Assembly (NCBI GenBank): GCA_022839785.1
Contig: JALHJW010000008.1
Span: 1 to 64,000, forward strand
From: Desulfovibrio sp.
GTDB taxonomy: Bacteria > Desulfobacterota > Desulfovibrionia > Desulfovibrionales > Desulfovibrionaceae
Length of the DNA stretch: 64,000 nt
Direction of reading: 5' to 3'
The translations under genes and the position numbers were made by a program. Under the pieces are notes generated by a model. It did not search any database and was not told the origin of the DNA. It saw only the letters and a list, made by a program, of their open reading frames with translations. Below, piece by piece: positions 33,531 through 41,711 of this stretch (position 1 is the stretch's first letter; each line of letters opens with the position of its first letter).

Positions 33531-35942
33531 ATGAAGATCGATCTGCACGTCCACTCCCGCCACTCCACCCGGCCCTCGCAGTGGGTGCTCCAGAAGATCG
33601 GCTGTCCGGAGAGCTTCACGGAGCCTCGCGCCATCTACCGCATCGCGCGCGAGCGCGGCATGGACATGGTGACCGTCGCGGACCACAACACCATCGCCGG
33701 AGCGCTGGAGATCGCCCACCTGCCGGGCGCTTTTGTCAGCGTGGAGATCACCACCTATTTTCCGGAGGACGGCTGCAAGGCCCACGTCCTGGCCCTTGAC
33801 GTGAACGAGGCGCAGTTCGCGGACATCCAGAAGTGCCGCGAGAGCATCTACGACCTTGCGGCCTACCTGCGCGCCGCGGGCGTGGCGCACGTCTGCGCGC
33901 ACCCCCTCTTCGGGGTCAACGATCGCCTCACGCCGGACCATGTGGAGCGGCTGCTCCTGCTCTTCAAGAACCTGGAAATCAACGGCGCGCGCGACGATAC
34001 GCCCAACCAGGCGCTGCGCCTCATCGCGGAGGGGCTGCGGCCCGAGGACATCGAGCGCATGGCCGAGCGGCAGAGGCTCGACCCCACGCACCCCGAGCCC
34101 TGGAAGAAGAACCTCACCGGCGGCTCGGACGACCACGGCGCACTGAACATCGCCCGCATCCACACCGAGGTGCCGGGGGCGGAAACGCTTGCGGAATTCC
34201 TGGCGGGCATCGAGGCGGGACGCTCCATGCCCCGGGGCGAGCCCGCCCGGCCCGAAACCATGGCCCACAACCTCTACGCCATCGCCTACCAGTTCTACAA
34301 AAATCGCTTCAAGCTCGACCGCTATGTGAACAAGGACATCTTCCTGCGCTTCGTGGACCGCTTCCTGTCCGCCGAAGAGCCCCGCTCCTCCTCGGTGGTG
34401 GACCGGCTGCAGGCCTACTGGACCACGCGGCGCTACCTCTCGGACAGGCCCGTGCAGGGCGGCGCGGTGCAGGACGTCTGCCGCCGCGAGGCCGCCCGGC
34501 TGATCTGCGACGACCCCGAACTCTCGCGCATCGCCCGCTCCATGGGCACGTTGCCCGAGAACAAGGGCCTCTTCTGGTACCGCTTCTGCAACGGCGCGAC
34601 CAACAAGGTGCTCCGGCACTTCGCGGACAACCTGCTCTCCCACCTCTCGGGCGGCAACCTCTTCGACATCTTCCAGGCCGTGGGCTCGGCCGGGGCGCTC
34701 TACACCGTGCTCGCGCCCTACTTTTTGGCCTACACGCTCTTCCATCAGGACCGCCGTTTCAGCGCCCAGGTCCTGGAACGGGTGCTTGGCCGCGCCCCGG
34801 CCCGCGCCCCAAAGGTCGCCCACTTTACGGACACCTTCTACGAGATCAACGGCGTGGCCCTCACGCTGCGGCACAGCGCCCAGCTCGCCGCGGACTCGGG
34901 CAAGGACCTGACCATGCTCACCTGCGCCCCAGAGGCCGCGGTCCAGGGCGGGGAAATGCCCGGCGTGCGCAACTTCCTGCCCATCGGCGTGTTCGACATG
35001 CCCGAGTACCCGCAGCAGAAGGTCTTTTATCCGCCGGTGCTGGACATGCTGCGCCACGTCTTCGAGCAGGGCTACACCCACATCCACACCGCCACGCCCG
35101 GGCCCATCGGCCTGGTGGCGCTGCTCGCGGCCCGGCTCTTCCGGCTGCCCATCCACGGCACCTACCATACCCAGATACCGCAGTACGCCCGACAGCTCAC
35201 AGGCGACACGGCCATGGAGGACCTGGCCTGGCGCTTCACGGTCTGGTACTACGGCCAGCTCGACGTGGTCTACGCGCCCTCGCAGGCCACGGCCGACGAA
35301 CTGGCCGGGCGCGGCCTGGACCGCGCCAGAATCAGGCTCTACCCGCGCGGCGTGGACACGGAACGCTTCCACCCGGCCAAGCGCAACGGCTTCCTCAAGC
35401 GCTGGGGCGTGGCCTCGGGGCCGACCATGCTCTACGTGGGCCGCATCTCCCGCGAGAAGAACCTGCACCTGCTGGCCGACGCCTACGCCTCCCTGCGCCG
35501 CGAGCTGCCCGAGATGAAGCTGGTGGTGGTGGGCGACGGCCCCTACCGGGCGGAGATGGAAGCGCGGCTGAGCGGGACCGGGGCCGTGTTCACGGGCGTG
35601 CTGCAGGGCGAGGATCTGGCCGCCTGCTTCGCCTCGGCCGACGTCTTCGTCTTCCCCAGCTCCACCGACACCTTCGGCAACGTGGTCCTGGAGGCCCAGG
35701 CCTCGGGCCTGCCGGTCATCGTCACGGACCGGGGCGGCCCCTGCGAGAACATGCTGCCGGACCGGACCGGGCTGGTGGTGCGGGCGGACGACGCCGCGAC
35801 GCTGGCAGGGGCCATGCGCCGCCTGGCCCGCGACGCGGACGAGCGCGCCCGCATGGCGGCAGAGGCCCGCGCCTACACCGAACCGCGCACCTTCGAGAAC
35901 GCCTTCGACCAGAGCTGGACCCTGTACTGCCAAGCCGGATAG
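33531..35942 (+). CDS. PHP-domain phosphoesterase fused to GT4 glycosyltransferase
   Basis: 803 residues. Residues 1-220 are a PHP domain with metal ligands in DLHVHSRHSTR, ADHNTIAG, VEITTYF, CAHPLFG and GGSDDHGAL. Residues 220-420 are a helical region of no clear family. Residues 425-803 are GT-B family 4: KVAHFTDTFYEINGVALTL, HGTYHTQIPQYARQL, PRGVDTERFHPAKR, and the donor loop SSTDTFGNVVLEAQASGLP with E-x7-E. The GT half resembles SqdX/MgtA-type alpha-glycosyltransferases of lipids. AGGGGGAG lies five bases before ATG 33531. The PHP part could release a phosphate linked to the acceptor. It is monocistronic. Confidence 0.85.
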   Translation: MKIDLHVHSRHSTRPSQWVLQKIGCPESFTEPRAIYRIARERGMDMVTVADHNTIAGALEIAHLPGAFVSVEITTYFPEDGCKAHVLALDVNEAQFADIQKCRESIYDLAAYLRAAGVAHVCAHPLFGVNDRLTPDHVERLLLLFKNLEINGARDDTPNQALRLIAEGLRPEDIERMAERQRLDPTHPEPWKKNLTGGSDDHGALNIARIHTEVPGAETLAEFLAGIEAGRSMPRGEPARPETMAHNLYAIAYQFYKNRFKLDRYVNKDIFLRFVDRFLSAEEPRSSSVVDRLQAYWTTRRYLSDRPVQGGAVQDVCRREAARLICDDPELSRIARSMGTLPENKGLFWYRFCNGATNKVLRHFADNLLSHLSGGNLFDIFQAVGSAGALYTVLAPYFLAYTLFHQDRRFSAQVLERVLGRAPARAPKVAHFTDTFYEINGVALTLRHSAQLAADSGKDLTMLTCAPEAAVQGGEMPGVRNFLPIGVFDMPEYPQQKVFYPPVLDMLRHVFEQGYTHIHTATPGPIGLVALLAARLFRLPIHGTYHTQIPQYARQLTGDTAMEDLAWRFTVWYYGQLDVVYAPSQATADELAGRGLDRARIRLYPRGVDTERFHPAKRNGFLKRWGVASGPTMLYVGRISREKNLHLLADAYASLRRELPEMKLVVVGDGPYRAEMEARLSGTGAVFTGVLQGEDLAACFASADVFVFPSSTDTFGNVVLEAQASGLPVIVTDRGGPCENMLPDRTGLVVRADDAATLAGAMRRLARDADERARMAAEARAYTEPRTFENAFDQSWTLYCQAG

Positions 35943-35943
35943 C

Positions 35944-35959
35944 ACGGCCTTACGGCCGT
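35944..35959 (+). terminator. Short hairpin after the PHP-GT4 gene
   Basis: ACGGCC-TTAC-GGCCGT forms a perfect 6-bp stem two bases after the stop and is followed by a C/T-rich stretch without a clean T run. It is a weak intrinsic terminator or RNA-protecting hairpin. Confidence 0.45.
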
Positions 35960-36044
35960 TCCCGCCCCCCTCTTCCCATCCGTTTCTCCCTTTTCTTCCT
36001 TCGCCAGACGCGTGGCGGCCGCTCGTTGTTAGACCGAAAAGCAG

Positions 36045-36092
36045 CGGGGGCCGGGCGCGCGGACGGTTTCCCGTCCCGTGCGCCGGCCCCCG
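36045..36092 (-). terminator. Long nested hairpin between convergent PHP-GT4 and feoB genes
   Basis: CGGGGGCCGG (36045-36054) pairs with CCGGCCCCCG (36083-36092), and inside, GGACGG pairs with CCGTCC around TTTC. On the minus strand it is followed by CTGCTTTTCGG. It lies about 40 bases after the feoB stop and most likely ends the feo operon transcript. Confidence 0.6.
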
Positions 36093-36132
36093 GCGTCATG
36101 CCCGAAGGCGGGGGCGAACCGCCCCCTTCGTA

Positions 36133-38358
36133 TCAGCGGAGTATCTGGAAGGCGGCCACGGCCAGGGCGAAGGCCAGGCCGGTGTTGAAGACCATGGAGA
36201 AGACGGCCCAGCCCCAGGAGCCGGACTCCTGGCGGATGGTGAAGACCGTCATGAAGCAGGGGGCGTAGAGCATCATGAAGAGGATAAGGCTCACGCCCTT
36301 GGCCATGGTCCAGTCCGGATCGCTCTTGAGTCGTTCGATGAGCGGCGCGCTCTCCTCGGGATCGGTCTCGCCCAGGGAGTAGGCCGTGCCCAGGGTGGCC
36401 ACGAAGACCTCCTTGGCGGCGAATCCGGCGGCCAGGGCGATGTTGGTGCGCCACTCGTAGCCCGCCAGGGAGGAGACTCCCTCCAGGGCGACGCCGAAGC
36501 GTCCGGCGGCGGAGTTCTTGAGCGCGGCCATGGCCTCCTCTGCGTCCACGACAGCCAGGGCCTCGTCCAGGGCCTCGGCGGCCTCGTCCTCAAGCTCCGC
36601 CACGGGCCGCGCCGCGGCCTGTTCCTCGGCCTCCGCCACGGCCTCCGCCGCGGGCTGGAAGGCGGCCCGAATCTCCTCGCGCCTGGTCTCGTACAGCGCG
36701 GCCTCCTCCTCGGGCAGGCCGGGGTAGGTCATGGCCGCCCAGAGCAGGATGGAGATGGGCAGGACCACGGTGGTGGCGCGCTTGATGAACTGCCAGGTGC
36801 GTTCCCAGGCGTGGATGCACATGCCGCGCAGGGTGGGCAGGCGGTAGGGCGGCAGCTCCATGACGAAGGGCGTGGAGGGACCGGAGATGATGGTGGAGCG
36901 CAGCCCCTTGGCCACGAGCAGGGCGACGGCCCAGGCCGTGAGGGTCACGATGAACATGGCCTGGGCTTCGTTGTCCGGGAAGAAGATGGCGGTGAGCATG
37001 AGGAAGACGGGCAGCTTGGCGCCGCAGGTCATGAACGGGGCGGTGAGGATGGTGGCCAGCCGTTCGCGGCGGCTGCGCAGGGTGCGCGCCGCCATGACCC
37101 CGGGCACGGCGCAGCCGCCCGCGATGCCGCCGGAGACGATGAAGGGCATGACCGAGCAGCCGTGCAGCCCGAACATGCGGAAGAGGCGGTCGAGCATGTA
37201 GGCGATGCGCGCCATGTAGCCCGAGTCCTCAAGGAAGGCGATGATCAGGAAGATGATCACGATGAGCGGCACGAAGCCGAGCACGCCGCCCACGCCGTCG
37301 ATGACGCCGGAGACGATGAGGGACTTGAGGTCGCCGTCGGGCAGGGCGTCGCCCGCCACGCCTCCAAGCCATTCGAAGAAGTCGCCCATCCAGGTCATGG
37401 GGATGTCGCCCACGATGAAGGTGAACTGGTAGATGCCGTAGAGCACGCCGAGCATGATCAGCGGCCCGAGCAGGGCGTGGGTGAGCACGGTGTCGATGCG
37501 GTCGGAGAGGGCCACGCGGTCGATGCGGTTGAGCTGCACCACGTCCTGCTTGAGGATCGAGGCGATGAAGCCGTAGCGGTAGTCCGCGATGATCGCCTCG
37601 GGGTAGGTGCCCAGGGTTTTGTGGCAGTGGTCCGCGACCTTGGCGGACAGGGCTTCGAGGCGCGCGGCGGTTTCGGCGTCGCGGGAGCGCAGGGCGTCGA
37701 TGATTTCGGCGTCGCCCTCCAGATGCTTGATGGCCAGCCAGCGGGGCGCGTATCCGGCCGTGGCGGCGGGGCTGGCATCAAGGACCGCCGCCATGTCGGC
37801 GATGGCCTGGTCCAGGTCCGGGCCGTAGGAGATGAGCAGGGGCTGCAGCTCCCCTTTGCGCTCGCGGCCGAGCTGCGCGGCCGCGGCCGCCAGTTCGGGC
37901 ACGCCGCGGCCGGTGCGGGCCACGGTCTCCACCACGGGCGCGCCGAGCAGCTCGGCCAGGCGCTTGGCGTTGATGCTCAGGCCCTGGCGCTTGGCCTCGT
38001 CCATCATGTTCAGGGAGACCACCAGGGGCACGCCGATCTCCAGGAGCTGCACCGTGAGGTAGAGGTTGCGCTCCAGCACGCCCGCGTTGACCACGTTGAT
38101 GGCGGCGTCGGGCTTCTCCTCGATGAGCACGTGGCGGGCGACCAGTTCTTCCTGGCTGTAGGCGGTCAGGGAGTAGGTGCCGGGCAGGTCCACGACGTGC
38201 AGGTCGGCGTCGCCGCTGCGGGCCGTGCCTTCCTTGCGCTCGACGGTGATGCCGGGGTAGTTGCCGACATGCTGCCGCGCGCCGGTCAGGGCGTTGAAGA
38301 CGGTTGTCTTGCCGGAGTTGGGGTTGCCGGCAAGGGCGATGGTCAGACGTTCGGACAT
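36133..38358 (-). CDS. feoB: Ferrous iron transporter B
   Basis: 741 residues. The N-terminal G domain has LAGNPNSGKTTVFNALTG (G1), VGNYPGITVERKEG (switch/G2), DLPGTYSL (G3) and SLNMMDEAKRQG (G4, NMxD). The membrane part has about nine helices with two Gate motifs (FVPLIVIIFLIIAFLEDSGYMAR and the later TNIALAAGFAAKEVFVATLG). Between helices there is an unusually long Ala/Glu-rich charged insert (EAVAEAEEQAAARPVAELED) near residue 580. It takes up Fe2+ with GTP hydrolysis. It is the last gene of the feo operon, 52 bases after feoA, with a Fur-controlled promoter upstream. Confidence 0.95.
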   Translation of the reverse strand: MSERLTIALAGNPNSGKTTVFNALTGARQHVGNYPGITVERKEGTARSGDADLHVVDLPGTYSLTAYSQEELVARHVLIEEKPDAAINVVNAGVLERNLYLTVQLLEIGVPLVVSLNMMDEAKRQGLSINAKRLAELLGAPVVETVARTGRGVPELAAAAAQLGRERKGELQPLLISYGPDLDQAIADMAAVLDASPAATAGYAPRWLAIKHLEGDAEIIDALRSRDAETAARLEALSAKVADHCHKTLGTYPEAIIADYRYGFIASILKQDVVQLNRIDRVALSDRIDTVLTHALLGPLIMLGVLYGIYQFTFIVGDIPMTWMGDFFEWLGGVAGDALPDGDLKSLIVSGVIDGVGGVLGFVPLIVIIFLIIAFLEDSGYMARIAYMLDRLFRMFGLHGCSVMPFIVSGGIAGGCAVPGVMAARTLRSRRERLATILTAPFMTCGAKLPVFLMLTAIFFPDNEAQAMFIVTLTAWAVALLVAKGLRSTIISGPSTPFVMELPPYRLPTLRGMCIHAWERTWQFIKRATTVVLPISILLWAAMTYPGLPEEEAALYETRREEIRAAFQPAAEAVAEAEEQAAARPVAELEDEAAEALDEALAVVDAEEAMAALKNSAAGRFGVALEGVSSLAGYEWRTNIALAAGFAAKEVFVATLGTAYSLGETDPEESAPLIERLKSDPDWTMAKGVSLILFMMLYAPCFMTVFTIRQESGSWGWAVFSMVFNTGLAFALAVAAFQILR

Positions 38359-38410
38359 GGTTCGGTTCCTTCTGGGCGCGCGTCTCGCGCGGGCTGCTTG
38401 CGGGGAGGCC

Positions 38411-38659
38411 TCAGGACGCGGCGGGATCGAGGGGCGTGACCTGGATGTGGTCGGCCTCGTTGTTGCGCAGGGTCAGGGTGAAGTTCTTGACGCGCAGGGC
38501 CACGGGGTCCTGCAGGGGGGCGCGGCCCACGACCTCGATTTCCGAGCCCTGGGTCAGGCCCATGTCGCGGATGCGGCGGCCGAGTTCGCCGGACGCCTGG
38601 ATGCGTGCGATGACCGCCCGCTGGCCGACGGCCAGCCGACGAAGACCGATCGTGTTCAT
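38411..38659 (-). CDS. feoA: FeoA family protein (adjacent to feoB)
   Basis: 82 residues, an SH3-like beta-barrel. LRRLAVGQRAVIARIQASGE, RRIRDMGLTQGSEIEVVGRAP and ALRVKNFTLTLRNNEADHI are typical of FeoA. It should bind FeoB at the cytoplasmic face and support Fe2+ uptake. ATG 38659 has TAGGAG five bases upstream, which fixes the start inside a longer open frame. It is between the Cys-rich small protein and feoB. Confidence 0.92.
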   Translation of the reverse strand: MNTIGLRRLAVGQRAVIARIQASGELGRRIRDMGLTQGSEIEVVGRAPLQDPVALRVKNFTLTLRNNEADHIQVTPLDPAAS

Positions 38660-38667
38660 AGGGACTC

Positions 38668-38856
38668 CTAGCGGATTTTGTTGAACGGAGCGTCTGCCGG
38701 ACCGGTCTGCTGGGAGCGGCAGCCTCCCGTGGCGCCGGACCCGGAGCAGCCGCAGCCGCCCGAGCAGCCGCAGCTTCCCTTGCGCGCGGCGAGAAGCTTG
38801 CGCAGGACGTAGATGGCCGCCACGGCCACGATGGCGAAGACAATGAAATTCTGCAT
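38668..38856 (-). CDS. FeoB-associated Cys-rich membrane protein
   Basis: 62 residues. MQNFIVFAIVAVAAIYVLRKLL is a single N-terminal membrane helix. It is followed by SCGCSGGCGCSGSGATGGC, six Cys in a Gly/Ser context, then a polar tail. This layout matches the small FeoB-associated Cys-rich proteins (FeoC-like in position, not in fold). It may bind iron or an Fe-S centre near the transporter. The spacing of 8 bases to feoA and 9 to the first FeoA gene shows one operon. Confidence 0.8.
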   Translation of the reverse strand: MQNFIVFAIVAVAAIYVLRKLLAARKGSCGCSGGCGCSGSGATGGCRSQQTGPADAPFNKIR

Positions 38857-38865
38857 GCTCGTTTC

Positions 38866-39117
38866 CTATTGGGCGAACGGAACCGCGAGGACCTTTTCGG
38901 CCATGCCGCGACCGATGACCAGATCCGCCCCGCGGACCTTGAGGCGGCAGCCGCCCGGTCCGGCGGAATCCACGGTGACCAGCGTGCCGGGCGTCAGCCC
39001 CAGGGCGCACAGGCGGCAACGGCAGTTGCCTCCGGCGCAGTCGCAGAAACGCTCGATCCTGACCCGGCTCCCGCTGGGGAAGTCGGACAAGGGCCTATGG
39101 GAGCACAGGGAGCACAT
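38866..39117 (-). CDS. Second FeoA-family protein with Cys-rich N-terminus
   Basis: 83 residues. After MCSLCSHRPLSDFPSGSRVR it has an uncommon cluster CDCAGGNCRCRLCALG, then GLTPGTLVTVDSAGPGGCRL and ADLVIGRGMAEKVL, which are the FeoA SH3-like strands. There are eight or so Cys in 83 residues, so it may sense or bind iron directly, unlike the Cys-poor FeoA at 38411. It is the first gene of the feo operon. Its start is about 30 bases after the predicted transcription start, with GAGG nine bases upstream. Confidence 0.82.
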   Translation of the reverse strand: MCSLCSHRPLSDFPSGSRVRIERFCDCAGGNCRCRLCALGLTPGTLVTVDSAGPGGCRLKVRGADLVIGRGMAEKVLAVPFAQ

Positions 39118-39155
39118 GCCGGTTCACCTCGATGCTGACTGCGTCGTCAGGACAC

Positions 39156-39183
39156 AGCATATGCCGTTGAGAATGATTGTCAA
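39156..39183 (-). promoter_or_regulatory. feo operon promoter overlapped by a Fur box
   Basis: Minus strand: TTGACA (39178-39183), 16 bases, TATGCT (39156-39161), a good sigma70-type promoter with a start near 39149. The plus-strand sequence TGAGAATGATTGTCA (39168-39182) matches the 7-1-7 Fur consensus TGATAAT-N-ATTATCA with two mismatches and covers the -35 and spacer. Iron-bound Fur should repress feo. The fur-like gene is next door. Confidence 0.8.
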
Positions 39184-39260
39184 CCGCTTTCTCGATAAGA
39201 ATGCTCGGAAAACTCCGCCGAAAGGCGTGACAGAAGGCGGCAGGGAGTTTCGGGGGCGGC

Positions 39261-39716
39261 TCAGTCGGTGGCGCGGCAGCGCGGGCAGATGCCGTAGAGG
39301 CACATGCTGTGGCCGGTCAGCCGGAAGCCGTGCTTCGCGGCCAGGGACTCCTGCAGCCGCTCGATCTCCTCGTCGGAGACCTCCACGGTGGTCCGGCAGC
39401 GGGTGCAGATGAGATGGTCGTGGTGCTCCTGGTGGAAGCCGTGCTCGTAGCGGGCCACGCCCTCGCTGAAGTCCACCTCCTGGGCGATGCCCGAGTCGGC
39501 GAGCAGCTTGAGGGTGCGGTAGACCGTGGCCTGCCCCACGGTGGGGTCGGCCTTCTTGACCCGGTGGTAGAGGTCCTCGGAGGTCATGTGTCCCTGCGAG
39601 GCCAGGAAGGCGTCGAGGATGCGCATGCGCTGCGGCGTCATTTTGAGCTGCTTGCGGGCCAGATAGTCCCGGAATGCCGCCCGCTGCTCCGAAAGGGTGG
39701 GGTTTTTCTTTCCCAT
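39261..39716 (-). CDS. Fur-family metal-responsive repressor
   Basis: 151 residues. The N-terminal winged helix KMTPQRMRILDAFLASQGHMT with VGQATVYRTLKLLADSG (recognition helix) is followed by the metal core ARYEHGFHQEHHDHLICTRC. The second Cys pair CPRC is near the C-terminus, as in structural-zinc Fur proteins. By location and by the box upstream of feo it is most likely Fur itself, but PerR or Zur cannot be excluded from sequence alone. It is transcribed in the same direction as feo but has its own promoter (next entry). Confidence 0.9.
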   Translation of the reverse strand: MGKKNPTLSEQRAAFRDYLARKQLKMTPQRMRILDAFLASQGHMTSEDLYHRVKKADPTVGQATVYRTLKLLADSGIAQEVDFSEGVARYEHGFHQEHHDHLICTRCRTTVEVSDEEIERLQESLAAKHGFRLTGHSMCLYGICPRCRATD

Positions 39717-39725
39717 GCGCGGGGA

Positions 39726-39753
39726 ATTATCCTTTTGGCCCCGCGTGTGTCAA
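39726..39753 (-). promoter_or_regulatory. Promoter of the fur-like gene, short leader
   Basis: Minus strand: TTGACA (39748-39753), 16 bases, GATAAT (39726-39731). The predicted start is only about three bases before ATG 39716, so the mRNA would be almost leaderless. No Shine-Dalgarno lies between the -10 and ATG. Confidence 0.45.
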
Positions 39754-39845
39754 ACAGCGCAAGATGCGCCCGGCCAAGTGATTTCTTGCCCTGGACGGGC
39801 GAATGTGGGAAAAAAGACACGACAGAGTCCATTCAAGGAAACGCC

Positions 39846-41144
39846 ATGCCCCCCGCAAGCGTCCAGCCTTCTTCGGCCGAATCTCCGCTCGCCCTGGTGG
39901 TGGAGGACGACGCCATCATCCGTGAGGATATTCTCACCGTCCTCAAACAGGTCGGCGTGCGCTGCCTTCCGGCCGGAGACGGGGCGGAGGGGCTGCGCCT
40001 CTTCCTGCAGCATTTCCCCGACCTCGTGATCACGGATTTGCGCATGCCGGGCATGGACGGGCTGGAGATGATCCGCCGCATCCGCGACCTGTCCGACGAC
40101 GTCTGCATCGTCATCGCCTCGGCCTTCAGCGACCAGCAGACCCTGCTTTCCTCCATCAACCTCGCGGTCAACGGCTTCGTGACCAAGCCCATCCAGCGCG
40201 AGGAACTGGTCGCCCTGGCGCAGCGCTGCACCCTGCCCGGCCGGGGCGGCCGCACCCTGCTGCGCAAGGTTCTGGACCACAATCCCGACCTGTTCATGAC
40301 CACGGACGGCGAACGCGTCCTGTACATGAACCGCCCGCTCCTGGCCTTCATGGGCGCGGACGCGCCGGACGACGGCGCCATGCGGCGCATCGCCGAGCGC
40401 CTCCGCCCTTGGGACGGGCAGCACGAAGCCGAATGGCTCGCCCGGCTGCTGGAGCAGGGCGGCAACGACCACTTCCTGGTCGGCGGTCCGTCCGCCGACG
40501 GCACGGGCGAGCGGACCTTCCTGGTGCGCGTCAGCCGTCTGCCCATCGAGGACGCCCATCTCTTCGTGGTCAGCTTCACCGACGTCACCCGCATCCGCGA
40601 GGAGCGCGACTTCTATCTGGACCTCGCGCTCAAGGACGCCCTCACCGGCCTGGCCAACCGCAAGCGCCTGGACGACGAACTGAAGAAGGAGGTCTGGCGC
40701 GCGGAGCGGTACGCCAAGGAACTGGGCCTGATCATGTTCGACATCGACGACTTCAAGCGTATCAACGACACGCGCGGCCACCAGGTGGGCGACCATGTGC
40801 TCGCCGAACTGGCCGGACTGGTGCGCGACGCCGTGCGCCGGGTGGACATCGTGGCCCGCTACGGCGGGGAGGAGTTCTGCATCCTGGCGCCGGAAACCTC
40901 GGCCGAGGGAGTCGCGGACCTTGCGGAAAAATTGCGCCGCCGCGTAGAGGCGCACGAATTCGCGGGTGCGGGCCGCATGACCGTCAGTTTCGGCGTGGCC
41001 CAGTATTTTCCCGGCGAATCGCCCGCCAGCCTGCTTGCCCGGGCCGACCAGGCCCTCTACCAGGCCAAGCGCGAAGGCAAGAACCGGGTGGTCTGCGCCG
41101 CGGACCCTTCTGAGATCGATCTGCACGGCAGTTGCGAGGACTGA
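39846..41144 (+). CDS. Response regulator with PAS-like middle and GGDEF output
   Basis: 432 residues. The receiver (15-130) is intact: VVEDDAIIRED, phospho-Asp in VITDLRMPGMDG, TKPIQ. The middle (about 135-260) resembles a PAS fold (LDHNPDLFMTTDGERVLYMN, FVVSFTDVTRIREERD). The GGDEF domain has DALTGLANRKRLDDEL, FDIDDFKRINDTRGHQVGD and the active site ARYGGEEFCIL. It is a predicted diguanylate cyclase making c-di-GMP on phosphorylation. AAGGAA lies six bases before ATG 39846. It is divergent from the fur-like gene with a 129-base gap. No partner kinase is adjacent. Confidence 0.9.
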   Translation: MPPASVQPSSAESPLALVVEDDAIIREDILTVLKQVGVRCLPAGDGAEGLRLFLQHFPDLVITDLRMPGMDGLEMIRRIRDLSDDVCIVIASAFSDQQTLLSSINLAVNGFVTKPIQREELVALAQRCTLPGRGGRTLLRKVLDHNPDLFMTTDGERVLYMNRPLLAFMGADAPDDGAMRRIAERLRPWDGQHEAEWLARLLEQGGNDHFLVGGPSADGTGERTFLVRVSRLPIEDAHLFVVSFTDVTRIREERDFYLDLALKDALTGLANRKRLDDELKKEVWRAERYAKELGLIMFDIDDFKRINDTRGHQVGDHVLAELAGLVRDAVRRVDIVARYGGEEFCILAPETSAEGVADLAEKLRRRVEAHEFAGAGRMTVSFGVAQYFPGESPASLLARADQALYQAKREGKNRVVCAADPSEIDLHGSCED

Positions 41145-41171
41145 TCTCCGGGCCGTGCATCAGGAGCCGCC

Positions 41172-41672
41172 ATGCCCCACGCCCTGGACTTTTTCCGCCT
41201 GCAGGCCCGCGCCAACCGCTTCGCCAACATCCGGATGGCCGCGGCCCTGCGCACCCTCACGCCCGGCGCATTCGACGCCGCGCGTCCGTCCTTCTTCGGC
41301 TCGCTGCACGGCGTGCTGCACCATGCCCTGTGGGCCGACCGGCTCTGGCTCGGGCGTCTCGGCGCGGTCCTGGCCCAGAAGGAGACGGAAAACCTGGACG
41401 ATTGGATACGGCAGCGCGAGGCCTGCGACGACGCCCTCATCGCCTTCGTCGATCGCTTGACGCCCGACGCTCTCGACCGCGAGGTCGCCTACGTCACCAC
41501 CGAAGGCACGGCCTGGACCCAGGCGCTGTGGACCATCCTGACGCATCTCTTCAATCACCAGACCCACCACCGCGGCCAGGCCGACGACATGCTCGCCGCC
41601 GCGGGCATCCCGGACCTCGAAACCGACGTGGTTCTCTTTCTGCGCGACACGGGCCTGGCGAAGCCGGGCTAG
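41172..41672 (+). CDS. DinB-family protein
   Basis: 166 residues, four-helix bundle of the DinB/YfiT-like superfamily. Metal-binding His are in LHHALWADRLW and LTHLFNHQTHHRGQADDML, the typical three-His arrangement. Members include thiol-dependent transferases and DNA-damage-induced proteins, and the function of this one is open. It starts 27 bases after the GGDEF gene stop on the same strand and is likely co-transcribed. It converges with the amidotransferase gene at 41712. Confidence 0.83.
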   Translation: MPHALDFFRLQARANRFANIRMAAALRTLTPGAFDAARPSFFGSLHGVLHHALWADRLWLGRLGAVLAQKETENLDDWIRQREACDDALIAFVDRLTPDALDREVAYVTTEGTAWTQALWTILTHLFNHQTHHRGQADDMLAAAGIPDLETDVVLFLRDTGLAKPG

Positions 41673-41711
41673 CAGGCCGTCCTGTTTCGGGGGAAGCGGT
41701 GACGGGGGCGG

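Noticed and set aside
33105..35945. A 946-codon open frame on the minus strand opposite the PHP-GT4 gene
   Set aside because: It has no recognisable domain and is rich in Gly, Val, Arg, His and Gln as expected for an antisense frame of a GC-rich gene. The plus-strand gene has clear motifs and a strong ribosome binding site.
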